A stretch of DNA of 36,636 nt from an uncultured Bacteroidota bacterium (GTDB lineage Bacteria; Bacteroidota; Bacteroidia; Flavobacteriales; Flavobacteriaceae), in the NCBI GenBank assembly GCA_903839195.1, contig CAIMBK010000103.1, positions 1 through 36,636 of the forward strand, given 5' to 3'. This document shows, piece after piece, positions 8,841 to 17,461 of the stretch (the first letter of the stretch is position 1; every line of letters begins with the position of its first letter). Under the pieces are notes generated by a model. The model was not told where the DNA came from and searched no databases. It saw nothing but the letters and a program-made list of their open reading frames with translations. The position numbers and the translations under genes are program-made.

Positions 8841-9527
8841 ATGCGATTATTAAATTTGATTGTCTTTTTTGTTTTTTTAAATGGGTTTTCTCAGGAAGCG
8901 CCCAATTTTACGGCCGTTGATTCTTTGTATCGAGAAGACCAGTTTTATTTAAGTTTTACTTATAATAACCTGTCCAAATTCCCAAGTGGTTTGCATCAAG
9001 ACAAATTTTCACCCGGTTTATCCATTGGTTTTCTTCGGGATATGCCAATAAATAAAAACAGAACTCTAGCAATAGCGGCTGGTTTGGGTTATTCTTTAAC
9101 GATTTACAATCAAAATTTATTGATTTTGAAAACACCTACCGGAAACGACTATCAGATTTTAGATGCTGACGTGGCATATTCCAAAGACCGATTAACCCTG
9201 CATCAAATTGATCTTCCAATTGAATTTAGATGGCGTTCTTCAACGCCTGACAGTCATAAATTTTGGCGGATTTATTCGGGATTTAAAGTGAGTTATTTGT
9301 TTAGTAACCAGTATCGAATTGCGAGCGATGTGGCCAATTATTCGATTTCAAACAATAATGATTTCAATAAAATAAATTATGGCCCCTATTTATCGGTGGG
9401 TTGGAATACTTGGAATGCCTATTTGTATTATGGATTAAATCCAATATTTAAATCCGACATAAAAATGTACAATCAATCACTTAATATGAATACTGTAAAT
9501 ATTGGTTTGATTTTTTATATTCTGTAA
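8841..9527 (+). CDS. Outer-membrane beta-barrel protein, PorT-like/porin family
   Basis: A 228-aa exported protein. Residues 1-18 (MRLLNLIVFFVFLNGFSQ) form a short signal peptide, which fixes the start at 8841 rather than at the in-frame codon at 8799 inside the tRNA terminator. The mature part has repeated amphipathic strands (FYLSFTYNNLS, LSIGFLRDMPI, AAGLGYSLTIYN, GFKVSYLF, YLYYGLNPIF) and ends in a hydrophobic strand (VNIGLIFYIL), the pattern of the outer-membrane beta-barrel family that includes PorT. Whether it is a secretion-system PorT orthologue cannot be settled from sequence; its neighbour rpoN is not informative. It converges on rpoN with 8 nt between the stops and no terminator. 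Confidence 0.8.
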   Translation: MRLLNLIVFFVFLNGFSQEAPNFTAVDSLYREDQFYLSFTYNNLSKFPSGLHQDKFSPGLSIGFLRDMPINKNRTLAIAAGLGYSLTIYNQNLLILKTPTGNDYQILDADVAYSKDRLTLHQIDLPIEFRWRSSTPDSHKFWRIYSGFKVSYLFSNQYRIASDVANYSISNNNDFNKINYGPYLSVGWNTWNAYLYYGLNPIFKSDIKMYNQSLNMNTVNIGLIFYIL

Positions 9528-9535
9528 TCGACTAA

Positions 9536-10999
9536 TTACATTTTTTTACGCATTCTAGCTACAGGAATTTCAAGTTGTTCTCTGTATTTTGCGATGGTTC
9601 TTCGGGCAATTGGATAGCCTTTTTCTTTCAAAATTTCGGCAAGTTGGTCGTCTGGCAAAGGCTTGTGTTTGTCTTCTTCTTCAATTACGTTTTGAAGAAT
9701 TTTTTTTATTTCAAGGGTGGAAACATCCTCGCCTTGTTCGTTTTTCATGGCTTCGGAGAAAAATTCTTTAATCAATTTTGTACCATACGGAGTTTCGACA
9801 TATTTGCTATTTGCAACACGGGAAATGGTCGAAATATCCAAACCAACTCTATCCGCAATATCTTTTAGAATCATCGGTTTCATTTTGGTTTCATCGCCTT
9901 CAAGAAAAAATTCTTCCTGAAAAAGCATAATGGCGTTCATCGTCACATAAAGTGTTTCTTGTCGTTGACGAATGGCGTCTATAAACCATTTTGCGGAATC
10001 TAATTTTTGTTTAATAAATTGCACCGCGTCTTTTTGCGAATTCGATTTGTCGCGGGAATCTTTATAGGTTTGCAACATTTCTTGATACTCTTTCGATACA
10101 TGCAAAGACGGAGCGTTTCTGCCGTTTAAAGTGAGTTCCAAATCGCCGTCAACAATGCGAATGGCAAAATCAGGAACGATATTTTCGGTAACTTTATTAT
10201 TTCCAGTAAATGACCCTCCAGGTTTTGGATTTAATTTCTCAATTTCGTGAATGGCTTTTTTGAGGAGCTCGTTTGAAACACTATATTTTTGCAACAATTT
10301 GTCATAATGTTTTTTTGTAAATGCATCAAATTGGTGTTCGATTATGTCTAATGCTAATGCAACCGATTCGGTAGGGGTTTTGTGTTTTAGTTGCAGCAAC
10401 AAACATTCTTGTAAATCTCTTGCGCCAACACCGGATGGTTCCAGTTCATGAATTACAAAAAGCATTTTTTCGACCATTTTTTCATCGGTATAAATGCCTT
10501 GGGTAAAAGCCAAATCATCAACAATATCTAAAATAGTTCTTCGAATATAACCCATGTCGTCAATGCTTCCAACTAGAAATTCTGCAATTTCTCTTTCAGA
10601 ATCATTTAAAATAAAGGTATTTAATTGATTGATTAAATCCTGATGAAAACTGATTGGAGCGGCAAATGGCGCTTCTCTTTCATCGTCATCATCGCTGTAG
10701 TTATTGGCCTGTGTTTTATAATCGGGCGTGTCGTCGTTGCTTAAATAATCGTCAATATTAATATCTTCGGCTTCAATTCGTTCCGATTCGGCATCATCAT
10801 AATCGTCGTAATCTTCATTTTCAAATTCGTCCTTTTCAAATTCTTCTTCTTTACCAGTTTCCAATGCAGGGTTTTCATTCATTTCTTCTAATAATCGTTG
10901 CTCAAATGCTTGCGTGGGCAATTGAATTAACTTCATCAACTGAATTTGTTGTGGAGATAATTTTTGAGATAATTTTAGATGTAGAAATTGTTTTTGCAT
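9536..10999 (-). CDS. rpoN: RNA polymerase sigma-54 factor
   Basis: Alternative sigma factor that recognises -24/-12 promoters and needs AAA+ activators. At 487 aa it has the full domain set: Gln/Leu-rich region I (LKLSQKLSPQQIQLMKLIQL) that contacts activators; a very acidic region II at about residues 50-110 with Asp/Glu/Tyr runs; the core-binding domain; a helix-turn-helix (ISTISRVANSKYVETPYG); and the C-terminal RpoN box ARRTIAKYREQ that reads the -24 element. It lies 45 nt behind asnS on the same strand but has its own -7 box directly after the asnS stop, so both read-through and independent transcription are possible. Confidence 0.96.
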   Translation of the reverse strand: MQKQFLHLKLSQKLSPQQIQLMKLIQLPTQAFEQRLLEEMNENPALETGKEEEFEKDEFENEDYDDYDDAESERIEAEDINIDDYLSNDDTPDYKTQANNYSDDDDEREAPFAAPISFHQDLINQLNTFILNDSEREIAEFLVGSIDDMGYIRRTILDIVDDLAFTQGIYTDEKMVEKMLFVIHELEPSGVGARDLQECLLLQLKHKTPTESVALALDIIEHQFDAFTKKHYDKLLQKYSVSNELLKKAIHEIEKLNPKPGGSFTGNNKVTENIVPDFAIRIVDGDLELTLNGRNAPSLHVSKEYQEMLQTYKDSRDKSNSQKDAVQFIKQKLDSAKWFIDAIRQRQETLYVTMNAIMLFQEEFFLEGDETKMKPMILKDIADRVGLDISTISRVANSKYVETPYGTKLIKEFFSEAMKNEQGEDVSTLEIKKILQNVIEEEDKHKPLPDDQLAEILKEKGYPIARRTIAKYREQLEIPVARMRKKM

Positions 11000-11036
11000 C
11001 GCGTTATTTGGTAAATCGTTTAATTGGCATTTGGAT

Positions 11037-11044
11037 CAAAAGTA
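11037..11044 (-). promoter_or_regulatory. -7 promoter box for rpoN
   Basis: TACTTTTG on the minus strand begins immediately after the asnS stop codon (complement of 11045-11047) and lies 37 nt before the rpoN ATG, suggesting expression uncoupled from asnS. Confidence 0.55.
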
Positions 11045-12478
11045 TTAAAATTCAGCACTTCCAGGAGTTCTTGGAAAAGGAATCACGTCGCGAATGTTCG
11101 TCATTCCGGTTACAAAAAGTACCAAACGTTCAAACCCAAGTCCGAAGCCAGAATGAACCGCCGAACCGAATCTTCGGGTGTCTAAATACCACCACAATTC
11201 TTCTTCATCAATGCCCAAAACCTTCATTTTTTCAATCAAAACGTCAAAGCGTTCTTCTCTTTGCGAACCACCAACGATTTCTCCAATTCCTGGAAATAAA
11301 ATATCCATGGCGCGAACCGTTTTTCCATCTTCGTTCAAACGCATGTAAAAGGCTTTAATATTGGCGGGATAATCAAATAATATTACGGGACATTTGAAGT
11401 GTTTTTCAACCAAAAAACGTTCGTGTTCTGATTGTAAATCGGCGCCCCATTCTTCAATAATATAATTGAATTTTTTCTTTTTGTTTGGCGTTGAATCCCT
11501 TAAAATGTCAATCGCTTCGGTGTAGGAAACGCGTTTGAAATTATTTTCAAGGACAAAATTTAATTTGTCTAACAATCCCATTTCGCTTCGTTCGGCTTGT
11601 GGTTTTTGTTTTTCTTCGTCCAATAATCGGCTTTCCAAAAAGGACAAATCGTCTTTGCAATTTTCCAATACATATTTGATTACATATTGAATAAAATCTT
11701 CGGCCAAATCCATATTGTCATTCAAATCATTAAAAGCCACTTCGGGTTCAATCATCCAAAATTCGGCTAAATGACGCGATGTGTTTGAATTTTCGGCTCT
11801 AAAAGTTGGGCCAAAAGTATACACTTGTCCTAATGCCATTGCAAAGGTTTCGGCTTCTAATTGTCCAGAAACGGTTAAGTTGGTTTCTTTTCCAAAAAAA
11901 TCTTCTTTATAATTGATTTTTCCTTCTTCAGTTTTTGGTGTATTTTCGAAAGGCAACGCGGTTACTTTAAACATTTCGCCTGCACCTTCGGCATCCGAAC
12001 CTGTGATAATTGGGGTATTTACATAAACAAATCCTTTGTTTTGAAAATATTGATGCACCGCAAATGATAACACGGAACGCACACGCATTATGGCTCCAAA
12101 AGCATTTGTTCGAACGCGTAAATGGGCGTTTTCGCGTAAGAATTCAAGGGAATGTTTTTTAGGTTGCATCGGAAATTTCTCAGCATCGGAATCGCCAAGA
12201 ATTTCAAGTTTTGAAACCTGAATTTCAAATTTTTGACCAGCTCCTTTGCTTTCTACTAATGTTCCAGTCACCGAAACGGCTGCTCCAGTTGTAATTCTTT
12301 TTAGCGTTTCTTCGGGCGTGTTTTCAAAATCGACAACACATTGAATATTGTTAATGGTTGACCCATCATTCAGGGCTATAAATTGATTGTTTCTAAAAGT
12401 TCTTACCCAACCTTTTGCATTGACTTCGTTGAGCATCGCGGCTCCGTTTAGTAAGTCTTTTACTTTTGTATGTTTCAT
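11045..12478 (-). CDS. asnS: Asparaginyl-tRNA synthetase
   Basis: Class II aminoacyl-tRNA synthetase charging tRNA-Asn. The 477-aa protein starts with an OB-fold anticodon-binding domain ([20 protein letters not shown]) and carries class II motif 2 ([20 protein letters not shown], the ATP-binding Arg in FRAE) and motif 3 ([16 protein letters not shown]), ending in [16 protein letters not shown]. The motif 2 region shows the Asn-type wording rather than the Asp-type. Presence of asnS suggests direct Asn charging, though an additional amidotransferase route cannot be excluded. A -7 box lies 41 nt upstream and a structured repeat beyond that. Confidence 0.96.
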   Translation of the reverse strand: MKHTKVKDLLNGAAMLNEVNAKGWVRTFRNNQFIALNDGSTINNIQCVVDFENTPEETLKRITTGAAVSVTGTLVESKGAGQKFEIQVSKLEILGDSDAEKFPMQPKKHSLEFLRENAHLRVRTNAFGAIMRVRSVLSFAVHQYFQNKGFVYVNTPIITGSDAEGAGEMFKVTALPFENTPKTEEGKINYKEDFFGKETNLTVSGQLEAETFAMALGQVYTFGPTFRAENSNTSRHLAEFWMIEPEVAFNDLNDNMDLAEDFIQYVIKYVLENCKDDLSFLESRLLDEEKQKPQAERSEMGLLDKLNFVLENNFKRVSYTEAIDILRDSTPNKKKKFNYIIEEWGADLQSEHERFLVEKHFKCPVILFDYPANIKAFYMRLNEDGKTVRAMDILFPGIGEIVGGSQREERFDVLIEKMKVLGIDEEELWWYLDTRRFGSAVHSGFGLGFERLVLFVTGMTNIRDVIPFPRTPGSAEF

Positions 12479-12518
12479 CTTAATTTTAAATTTCTGAATT
12501 TAGATTTTGATTGAAATG

Positions 12519-12526
12519 CAAATATA
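12519..12526 (-). promoter_or_regulatory. -7 promoter box for asnS
   Basis: TATATTTG on the minus strand, a full match to TAnnTTTG, lies 40 nt upstream of the asnS ATG and just downstream of the structured element at 12541-12638. Confidence 0.6.
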
Positions 12527-12540
12527 ATTGTTTTGAGGGA

Positions 12541-12638
12541 TTTTTTAGCCCCGACAGCAGTGTAAATCCCGTATGATTTTTGACGAAGTAGAAATCATAC
12601 GGATTGCAACGTATGGCGGGATTAGCTCCAAAAAAAAA
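12541..12638. ncRNA. Structured intergenic element, Flavo-1-like RNA/repeat
   Basis: A 98-nt palindromic element fills the gap between the exporter gene and asnS. Outer arms pair TTTTTT-AGC-CCCG with CGGG-(ATTA)-GCT-(CC)-AAAAAA. An inner hairpin pairs AATCC and CGTATGATTT (12565-12579 region) with AAATCATACG and GATT around a 12-nt loop. The conserved-looking flanks (AGCCCCGACAGCAGTG, GCGGGATTAGCTCC) resemble an interspersed flavobacterial element that I associate with the Flavo-1 motif; this identification is from memory. T-runs lie on the 5' side and A-runs on the 3' side whichever strand is read, so it does not look like a plain U-tract terminator. Strand is undecided. It lies 3' of the exporter gene and 5' of the asnS promoter. 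Confidence 0.65.
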
Positions 12639-12644
12639 CTAGCG

Positions 12645-14996
12645 CTAGGAATCTTCTTTTATGGCTTTCTTTTTTTCGAATGTTAATACCAAAGCGGGCA
12701 ATACTAACAAATTAGAAAACATCGCAAAAAGCAACGTGCAGGAAATTAATCCGCCCAAGGCAATGGTGCCGCTAAAACTGGAAAGCGTAAATATTGCAAA
12801 ACCAAAAATCAATACGATTGATGTATAAAAAGTACTAATTCCAGTTTCTCGTAAAGCACTAAAAACCGATTTTTTTATTTTTCCGTTATTTTGAATCAAG
12901 TCGTGACGGTATTTAGCCATGAATTGAATCGCGTTATCCACCGAAATTCCAAACGCAATACTGAAAACCAAAATAGTTGACGGTTTTAGTGGAATTTCAA
13001 AATAACCCATTAATCCCGAAGTAATACAAAGCGGTAAAATATTAGTGATTACCGATGCAAATACCATTTTTACGGATCTAAAAAGATAGGCCATTAATCC
13101 GGCTATTAACAATATCGCAAAAATGAGCGATTCGATGAGGTTGTTGATAAGGTAGGTGGTTCCTTTTTGAAATACCAACGCTTTTCCGGTTAAAGTAACT
13201 TCGTAGCGGTCTTTTGGGAAAACTTCGTCAATTTTAGTGCGTAATTTTCCTTCCACTTTTGCCATTTCTTTGGTGCCAATATCTTTCATGAAAGTCGTAA
13301 TTCGGGCGTATTGTCCCGTTGAATCGACGTAGCTTTTCATGAGATTGTCTTTGGTGTTTTTTGTAGCATTTTTGGCATAAGACAATATAAACGCTTGTTC
13401 TTGTGAAGTGGGTAATTGATAAAATTCAGGGTTTCCGTTATAAAAAGCTTGTTTGGAATATTTTACCAAATTGACAATTGAAACAGGTTTGGACAACTCG
13501 GGAATTTGTGAAATAGTTTCTTGCAATTCGTCCATTTTTTTCATGGTGGACAATTTCATTACGCCTTTTTTCCTTTTGGTATTGATCATGATTTCCAAAG
13601 GCATTACGCCATTGAATTCTTTTTCAAAAAACACAATGTCCTTAAAAAACGACGCGCTTTTTGGCATTTCGCCAATTAAACTTCCAGAGGCTTTTATTTG
13701 AGACAAACCAATTAGGCTAAATATAAACAGCAAACCATAAATGGAATAAATAACTTTTCGTTTGTTTCGCACGATGTTTTCTACCCAATCCAGCAAAGAA
13801 GAAATATAGGTTTTGCTCAAATGATACAAATGTTTTTCCTTTGGAACGGCCATAAAACTATAGATGATTGGCACAACCACCAGCGTTAGTAAATACACCG
13901 TAACCACATTTATAGAAGTTACCAATCCGAATTCAAAAAGCAAGTCGTTTCCTGTAATCATGAATGTGGCAAACCCAGCTGCAGTAGTCAAATTGGTCAT
14001 TAAGGTTGAAACCCCAATTTTCGAAATTACGCGTTGTAACGCTTTTGCTTGGTTATTGTGTAATTTTATTTCTTGTTGGTATTTATTGATTAAGAAAATG
14101 CAATTTGTAATTCCGATAACGATAATTAATGGCGGAATAATAGCGGTCAAAATCGTGATTTTGTAATGGAATAGTCCGAGCGTTCCAAACGACCACATCA
14201 CGCCAAAAAGCAAGATGCAAATGGAAATAAAAGTGGCTCGAAAAGATCTAAAAAACAAGAAAAATATTAATGAAGTAATTAGCAAAGCTGCGCCAATAAA
14301 AAGACCGATTTCGCCTTTCATGTTTTCGGCGTTGATGGTTCGGATATAAGGCATTCCCGAAACGCGCAAATCGATTCCGGTTGTTTTTTCGAATTTCTCG
14401 ATTTTCGGAACCAGATTCTCAATGATGAAGGTTTTTCTTGCGGCCGAATTAACGATTTTTTTGTTCAAATAAACCGCCGATCGAATACTCCCAGTTTCTT
14501 TATTGAATAAAAGGCCTTCATAAAAAGGCAAATTATTGAAAAGATCATTTTTAACTTCTGCCAAATAAGAAGCTTGAAAAGTTTTACCTTGATCGATAAA
14601 TGGGACAAGTACAAATTTTTCTTCGGCCGTATTTTTTTCTAATTTTTTTAAATCGTTCACCGAAATGACCAACTCGACTTCTTTAGAATTTTTTAAGCCA
14701 GACATTAATTCTTTCCAAGCTGAAAAAGCTTTTGGGGTAAAAAATTTAGGGTCTTTGAAGCCAATGACAATTAAGTTTCCTTCTTCGCCAAATTTATTTA
14801 AAAAGTCGTTATATTGCTTGTTTACAAGGTGTTTTTTTGGAAGTAAATTGGCCTCGGTGTAGGTCATTCCAAGGTTTTTCCATTGCAAAGCTAAAAAAAC
14901 GGTAATAATAAAAATCACCGCAAGAATTACAATTCTATTCGTTAGAATAATTCTAGCGATTCGTTCCCAAAAACCAAATTTAATTTTATTTTTCAT
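12645..14996 (-). CDS. RND-superfamily (MMPL/SSD-type) exporter
   Basis: A 783-aa inner-membrane protein with the duplicated RND plan: one N-terminal helix (residues ~15-35), a large periplasmic loop, about five helices (~220-375), one helix near 415-430, a second large loop, and five final helices (~610-775). The proton-relay-type motif in the second half reads FGISVDNAIQFMAKYRHDL, and the first half has VIGITNCIFLINKYQQEI at the same place. Length and two sterol-sensing-like halves fit the MMPL/'predicted exporter of the RND superfamily' group rather than AcrB-type pumps, which are ~1,040 aa. No membrane-fusion or outer-membrane partner gene lies nearby, so the substrate (lipid, hopanoid or other) is unknown. 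Confidence 0.9.
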   Translation of the reverse strand: MKNKIKFGFWERIARIILTNRIVILAVIFIITVFLALQWKNLGMTYTEANLLPKKHLVNKQYNDFLNKFGEEGNLIVIGFKDPKFFTPKAFSAWKELMSGLKNSKEVELVISVNDLKKLEKNTAEEKFVLVPFIDQGKTFQASYLAEVKNDLFNNLPFYEGLLFNKETGSIRSAVYLNKKIVNSAARKTFIIENLVPKIEKFEKTTGIDLRVSGMPYIRTINAENMKGEIGLFIGAALLITSLIFFLFFRSFRATFISICILLFGVMWSFGTLGLFHYKITILTAIIPPLIIVIGITNCIFLINKYQQEIKLHNNQAKALQRVISKIGVSTLMTNLTTAAGFATFMITGNDLLFEFGLVTSINVVTVYLLTLVVVPIIYSFMAVPKEKHLYHLSKTYISSLLDWVENIVRNKRKVIYSIYGLLFIFSLIGLSQIKASGSLIGEMPKSASFFKDIVFFEKEFNGVMPLEIMINTKRKKGVMKLSTMKKMDELQETISQIPELSKPVSIVNLVKYSKQAFYNGNPEFYQLPTSQEQAFILSYAKNATKNTKDNLMKSYVDSTGQYARITTFMKDIGTKEMAKVEGKLRTKIDEVFPKDRYEVTLTGKALVFQKGTTYLINNLIESLIFAILLIAGLMAYLFRSVKMVFASVITNILPLCITSGLMGYFEIPLKPSTILVFSIAFGISVDNAIQFMAKYRHDLIQNNGKIKKSVFSALRETGISTFYTSIVLIFGFAIFTLSSFSGTIALGGLISCTLLFAMFSNLLVLPALVLTFEKKKAIKEDS

Positions 14997-15013
14997 ACCT
15001 TTTTCAATGCTGG

Positions 15014-15021
15014 CAAAGGTA
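15014..15021 (-). promoter_or_regulatory. -7 promoter box for the RND exporter gene
   Basis: TACCTTTG on the minus strand matches TAnnTTTG and lies 17 nt before the exporter ATG at 14996. Confidence 0.6.
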
Positions 15022-15131
15022 ATTAAAACCTATAAAATTAAATCCTTTTCGTTGTCTTTTTATACAAAAAAGATGTGTTTTTTTCGGCAATATTAATTTT
15101 ATATTAAAAACATAATTTGCATTACAATTTA

Positions 15132-15139
15132 TATATTTG
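15132..15139 (+). promoter_or_regulatory. -7 promoter box for the antiporter gene
   Basis: TATATTTG matches TAnnTTTG fully and lies 51 nt before the antiporter ATG. A looser CATCTTTG follows at 15148-15155 and could be an alternative. Confidence 0.5.
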
Positions 15140-15190
15140 CTTTTACCATCTTTGTAATTATTAAAAGAAGGAAAAACGAGACCAATAAAT

Positions 15191-17461
15191 ATGAAAAACT
15201 TAAAAAATGCATTATTTTATTTTGCTGTAACCGGTGGGTTTTCGGCATTAATGTATTGGATAGTTGTTCAGGGCGAAGAATTAGAATTAGGTAGAAAATT
15301 TCGTTTTGTGGGTTCGGGCGATGGTTATTGGCAAGATTTTCTGTCATCGATGGCTTTGAATTTGCAGCACCCATTGGCCATATTGCTGGCTCAAATTGTT
15401 ACCATAATTATTATCGCTCGATTTTTCGGATGGATTTTCAGAAAAATTGGACAACCTACCGTTATCGGCGAAATACTTGCAGGAATCGTTTTAGGACCAT
15501 CATTGGTTGGGATGTATTTCCCAGAATTTTCGGCTGCCTTATTTCCATTGGCCTCATTAGGAAATTTACAATTTTTAAGTCAAATTGGATTAATCCTTTT
15601 TATGTTTGTTGTTGGAATGGAACTCGATTTGAAAGCCTTAAAAAATAAGGCCAACGAAGCAGTTGTTATTTCACACGCCAGTATTGTGATTCCATTTGCC
15701 TTAGGAATTGGCTTGGCTTATTTTATTTACCACAAATTTGCTCCAGAAGGCGTAAAGTTTTTATCCTTCAGTTTGTTTCTAGGAATTGCCATGAGTATTA
15801 CGGCTTTTCCGGTTTTGGCTCGAATTGTTCAAGAGCGTGGCATTAATAAAACTAGGTTGGGCGCTATTGTTATCACTTGTGCCGCTGCCGACGACATTAC
15901 CGCATGGTGTTTATTGGCCGTAGTAATTGCAATTGTAAAAGCGGGAACTTTCGTGAGTTCCTTATATATTATTTTATTGGCTTTAGTTTATGTTTTAACC
16001 ATGCTTTTTGTGGTTAAACCATTCTTAAAAAGAATTGGCGATTTGTATTCTTCCACAGAAAATTTAAGCAAACCCGTTGTTGCTATTTTCTTTTTAACGT
16101 TAATACTTTCGTCCTACGCAACAGAAATTATAGGAATTCATGCCCTTTTTGGCGCCTTTATGACGGGCGTTATTATGCCCGATATTTCAAAATTCCGAAC
16201 GGTTTTTATAGATAAAGTAGAAGACGTATCGCTGATTTTATTGCTTCCTTTGTTTTTTGTTTTTACAGGATTGCGCACCGAAATAGGTTTGATAAACGAT
16301 CCTTATTTATGGAAAGTTACTGGTTTTATTATTTTGGTTGCCGTGGTTGGAAAGTTCTTCGGAAGTGCTTTGGCAGCAAAATTCGTTGGACAAAATTGGC
16401 GCGACAGTTTGACGATTGGCGCATTAATGAATACTCGGGGTTTGATGGAATTAGTTGTTTTGAACATTGGGTTGGATTTAAAAGTCCTAACGCCAGAAGT
16501 TTTTACAATGATGGTAATTATGGCATTGGTAACCACTTTTATGACCGGACCTGCTTTGGATTTAATCAATTGGATTTTCAAAACAAAAGACATTATTATA
16601 CCTGAAGAAGTTACAAAAGACGGAAAATTCAAGATTTTGATTTCTTTTGGAAGTAACGAAAAAGGAAAATCTCTCTTGCGATTGGCTTCAAGTTTTATAA
16701 AAAAACAAAAAGAAACGGCCAATATTACCGCAATGCACTTGACTTTAAGTGACGAAATGCATTCCTATAATTTGGAAGAATATGAAAAAGAACGTTTTCA
16801 ACCTATTATGCAAGAATCCAAATTGTTAAACCAACACATTACAACCATTTTTAAAGCAACAGGGGATATCGAAACCGATATTTCTGATATTGCCAATCAA
16901 GGGGAATATGATTTATTGTTGGTCGGACTTGGAAAATCGATTTTCGAAGGAACTTTACTTGGAAAAGTGCTCGGATTTACCACGCGAATTATCAATCCTG
17001 ATCGTTTGATTGATAAATTTACTGGAAAAGAAGGATTGTTTGAAAACTCCCCTTTTGATGAAAGAACGCGTCAAATTATTTCCAAATCTAAAATGCCAAT
17101 CGGAATTCTTGTCGATAAAGATTTACAAGATGTTAATCAAGTATTTATTCCAATTTTTGGTGCCGAAGATGCTTTTTTGATGGATTATGCCCAAAAATTA
17201 ATTTTCAATAACAATTCAAACGTTTCTATTTTGGATAGTAACGGGCAAATTAAAAATAATTTTTTAATCGAAAATGCCATTGCAACGCTAGAAAATAAAT
17301 ATCCAAATAACCTAAATTTGGTTAACGAGCGAATCATGAAAAAAGAATTTTTAAACCAACAAGATTTGATGATTATTAGCTTAGAAAGTTGGAAAAATCT
17401 CGTGGATTCGAGAAGTGTTTGGTTAACAAATGTTCCTTCGGTGTTGATTATTAAGCCCTAA
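15191..17461 (+). CDS. CPA2-family cation/proton antiporter with C-terminal cytosolic domain
   Basis: A 756-aa membrane protein expected to exchange Na+ or K+ for H+ across the inner membrane. After an N-terminal helix (residues ~8-27) and a short loop, about twelve helices cover residues ~55-460. The paired acidic motif of electrogenic antiporters is visible as ITCAAADDITAW (Asp234, Asp235), and GQPTVIGEILAGIVLGPSL and NTRGLMELVVLNIGL are typical of the KefB/NapA-like group. The last ~280 residues are soluble and resemble two universal-stress-protein-like folds (for example ISFGSNEKGKSLLRLASSF and YDLLLVGLGKS), probably a nucleotide-sensing regulatory module. Its stop abuts the stop of the convergent DUF5686 gene with no intervening base. 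Ion specificity is unknown. Confidence 0.92.
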   Translation: MKNLKNALFYFAVTGGFSALMYWIVVQGEELELGRKFRFVGSGDGYWQDFLSSMALNLQHPLAILLAQIVTIIIIARFFGWIFRKIGQPTVIGEILAGIVLGPSLVGMYFPEFSAALFPLASLGNLQFLSQIGLILFMFVVGMELDLKALKNKANEAVVISHASIVIPFALGIGLAYFIYHKFAPEGVKFLSFSLFLGIAMSITAFPVLARIVQERGINKTRLGAIVITCAAADDITAWCLLAVVIAIVKAGTFVSSLYIILLALVYVLTMLFVVKPFLKRIGDLYSSTENLSKPVVAIFFLTLILSSYATEIIGIHALFGAFMTGVIMPDISKFRTVFIDKVEDVSLILLLPLFFVFTGLRTEIGLINDPYLWKVTGFIILVAVVGKFFGSALAAKFVGQNWRDSLTIGALMNTRGLMELVVLNIGLDLKVLTPEVFTMMVIMALVTTFMTGPALDLINWIFKTKDIIIPEEVTKDGKFKILISFGSNEKGKSLLRLASSFIKKQKETANITAMHLTLSDEMHSYNLEEYEKERFQPIMQESKLLNQHITTIFKATGDIETDISDIANQGEYDLLLVGLGKSIFEGTLLGKVLGFTTRIINPDRLIDKFTGKEGLFENSPFDERTRQIISKSKMPIGILVDKDLQDVNQVFIPIFGAEDAFLMDYAQKLIFNNNSNVSILDSNGQIKNNFLIENAIATLENKYPNNLNLVNERIMKKEFLNQQDLMIISLESWKNLVDSRSVWLTNVPSVLIIKP

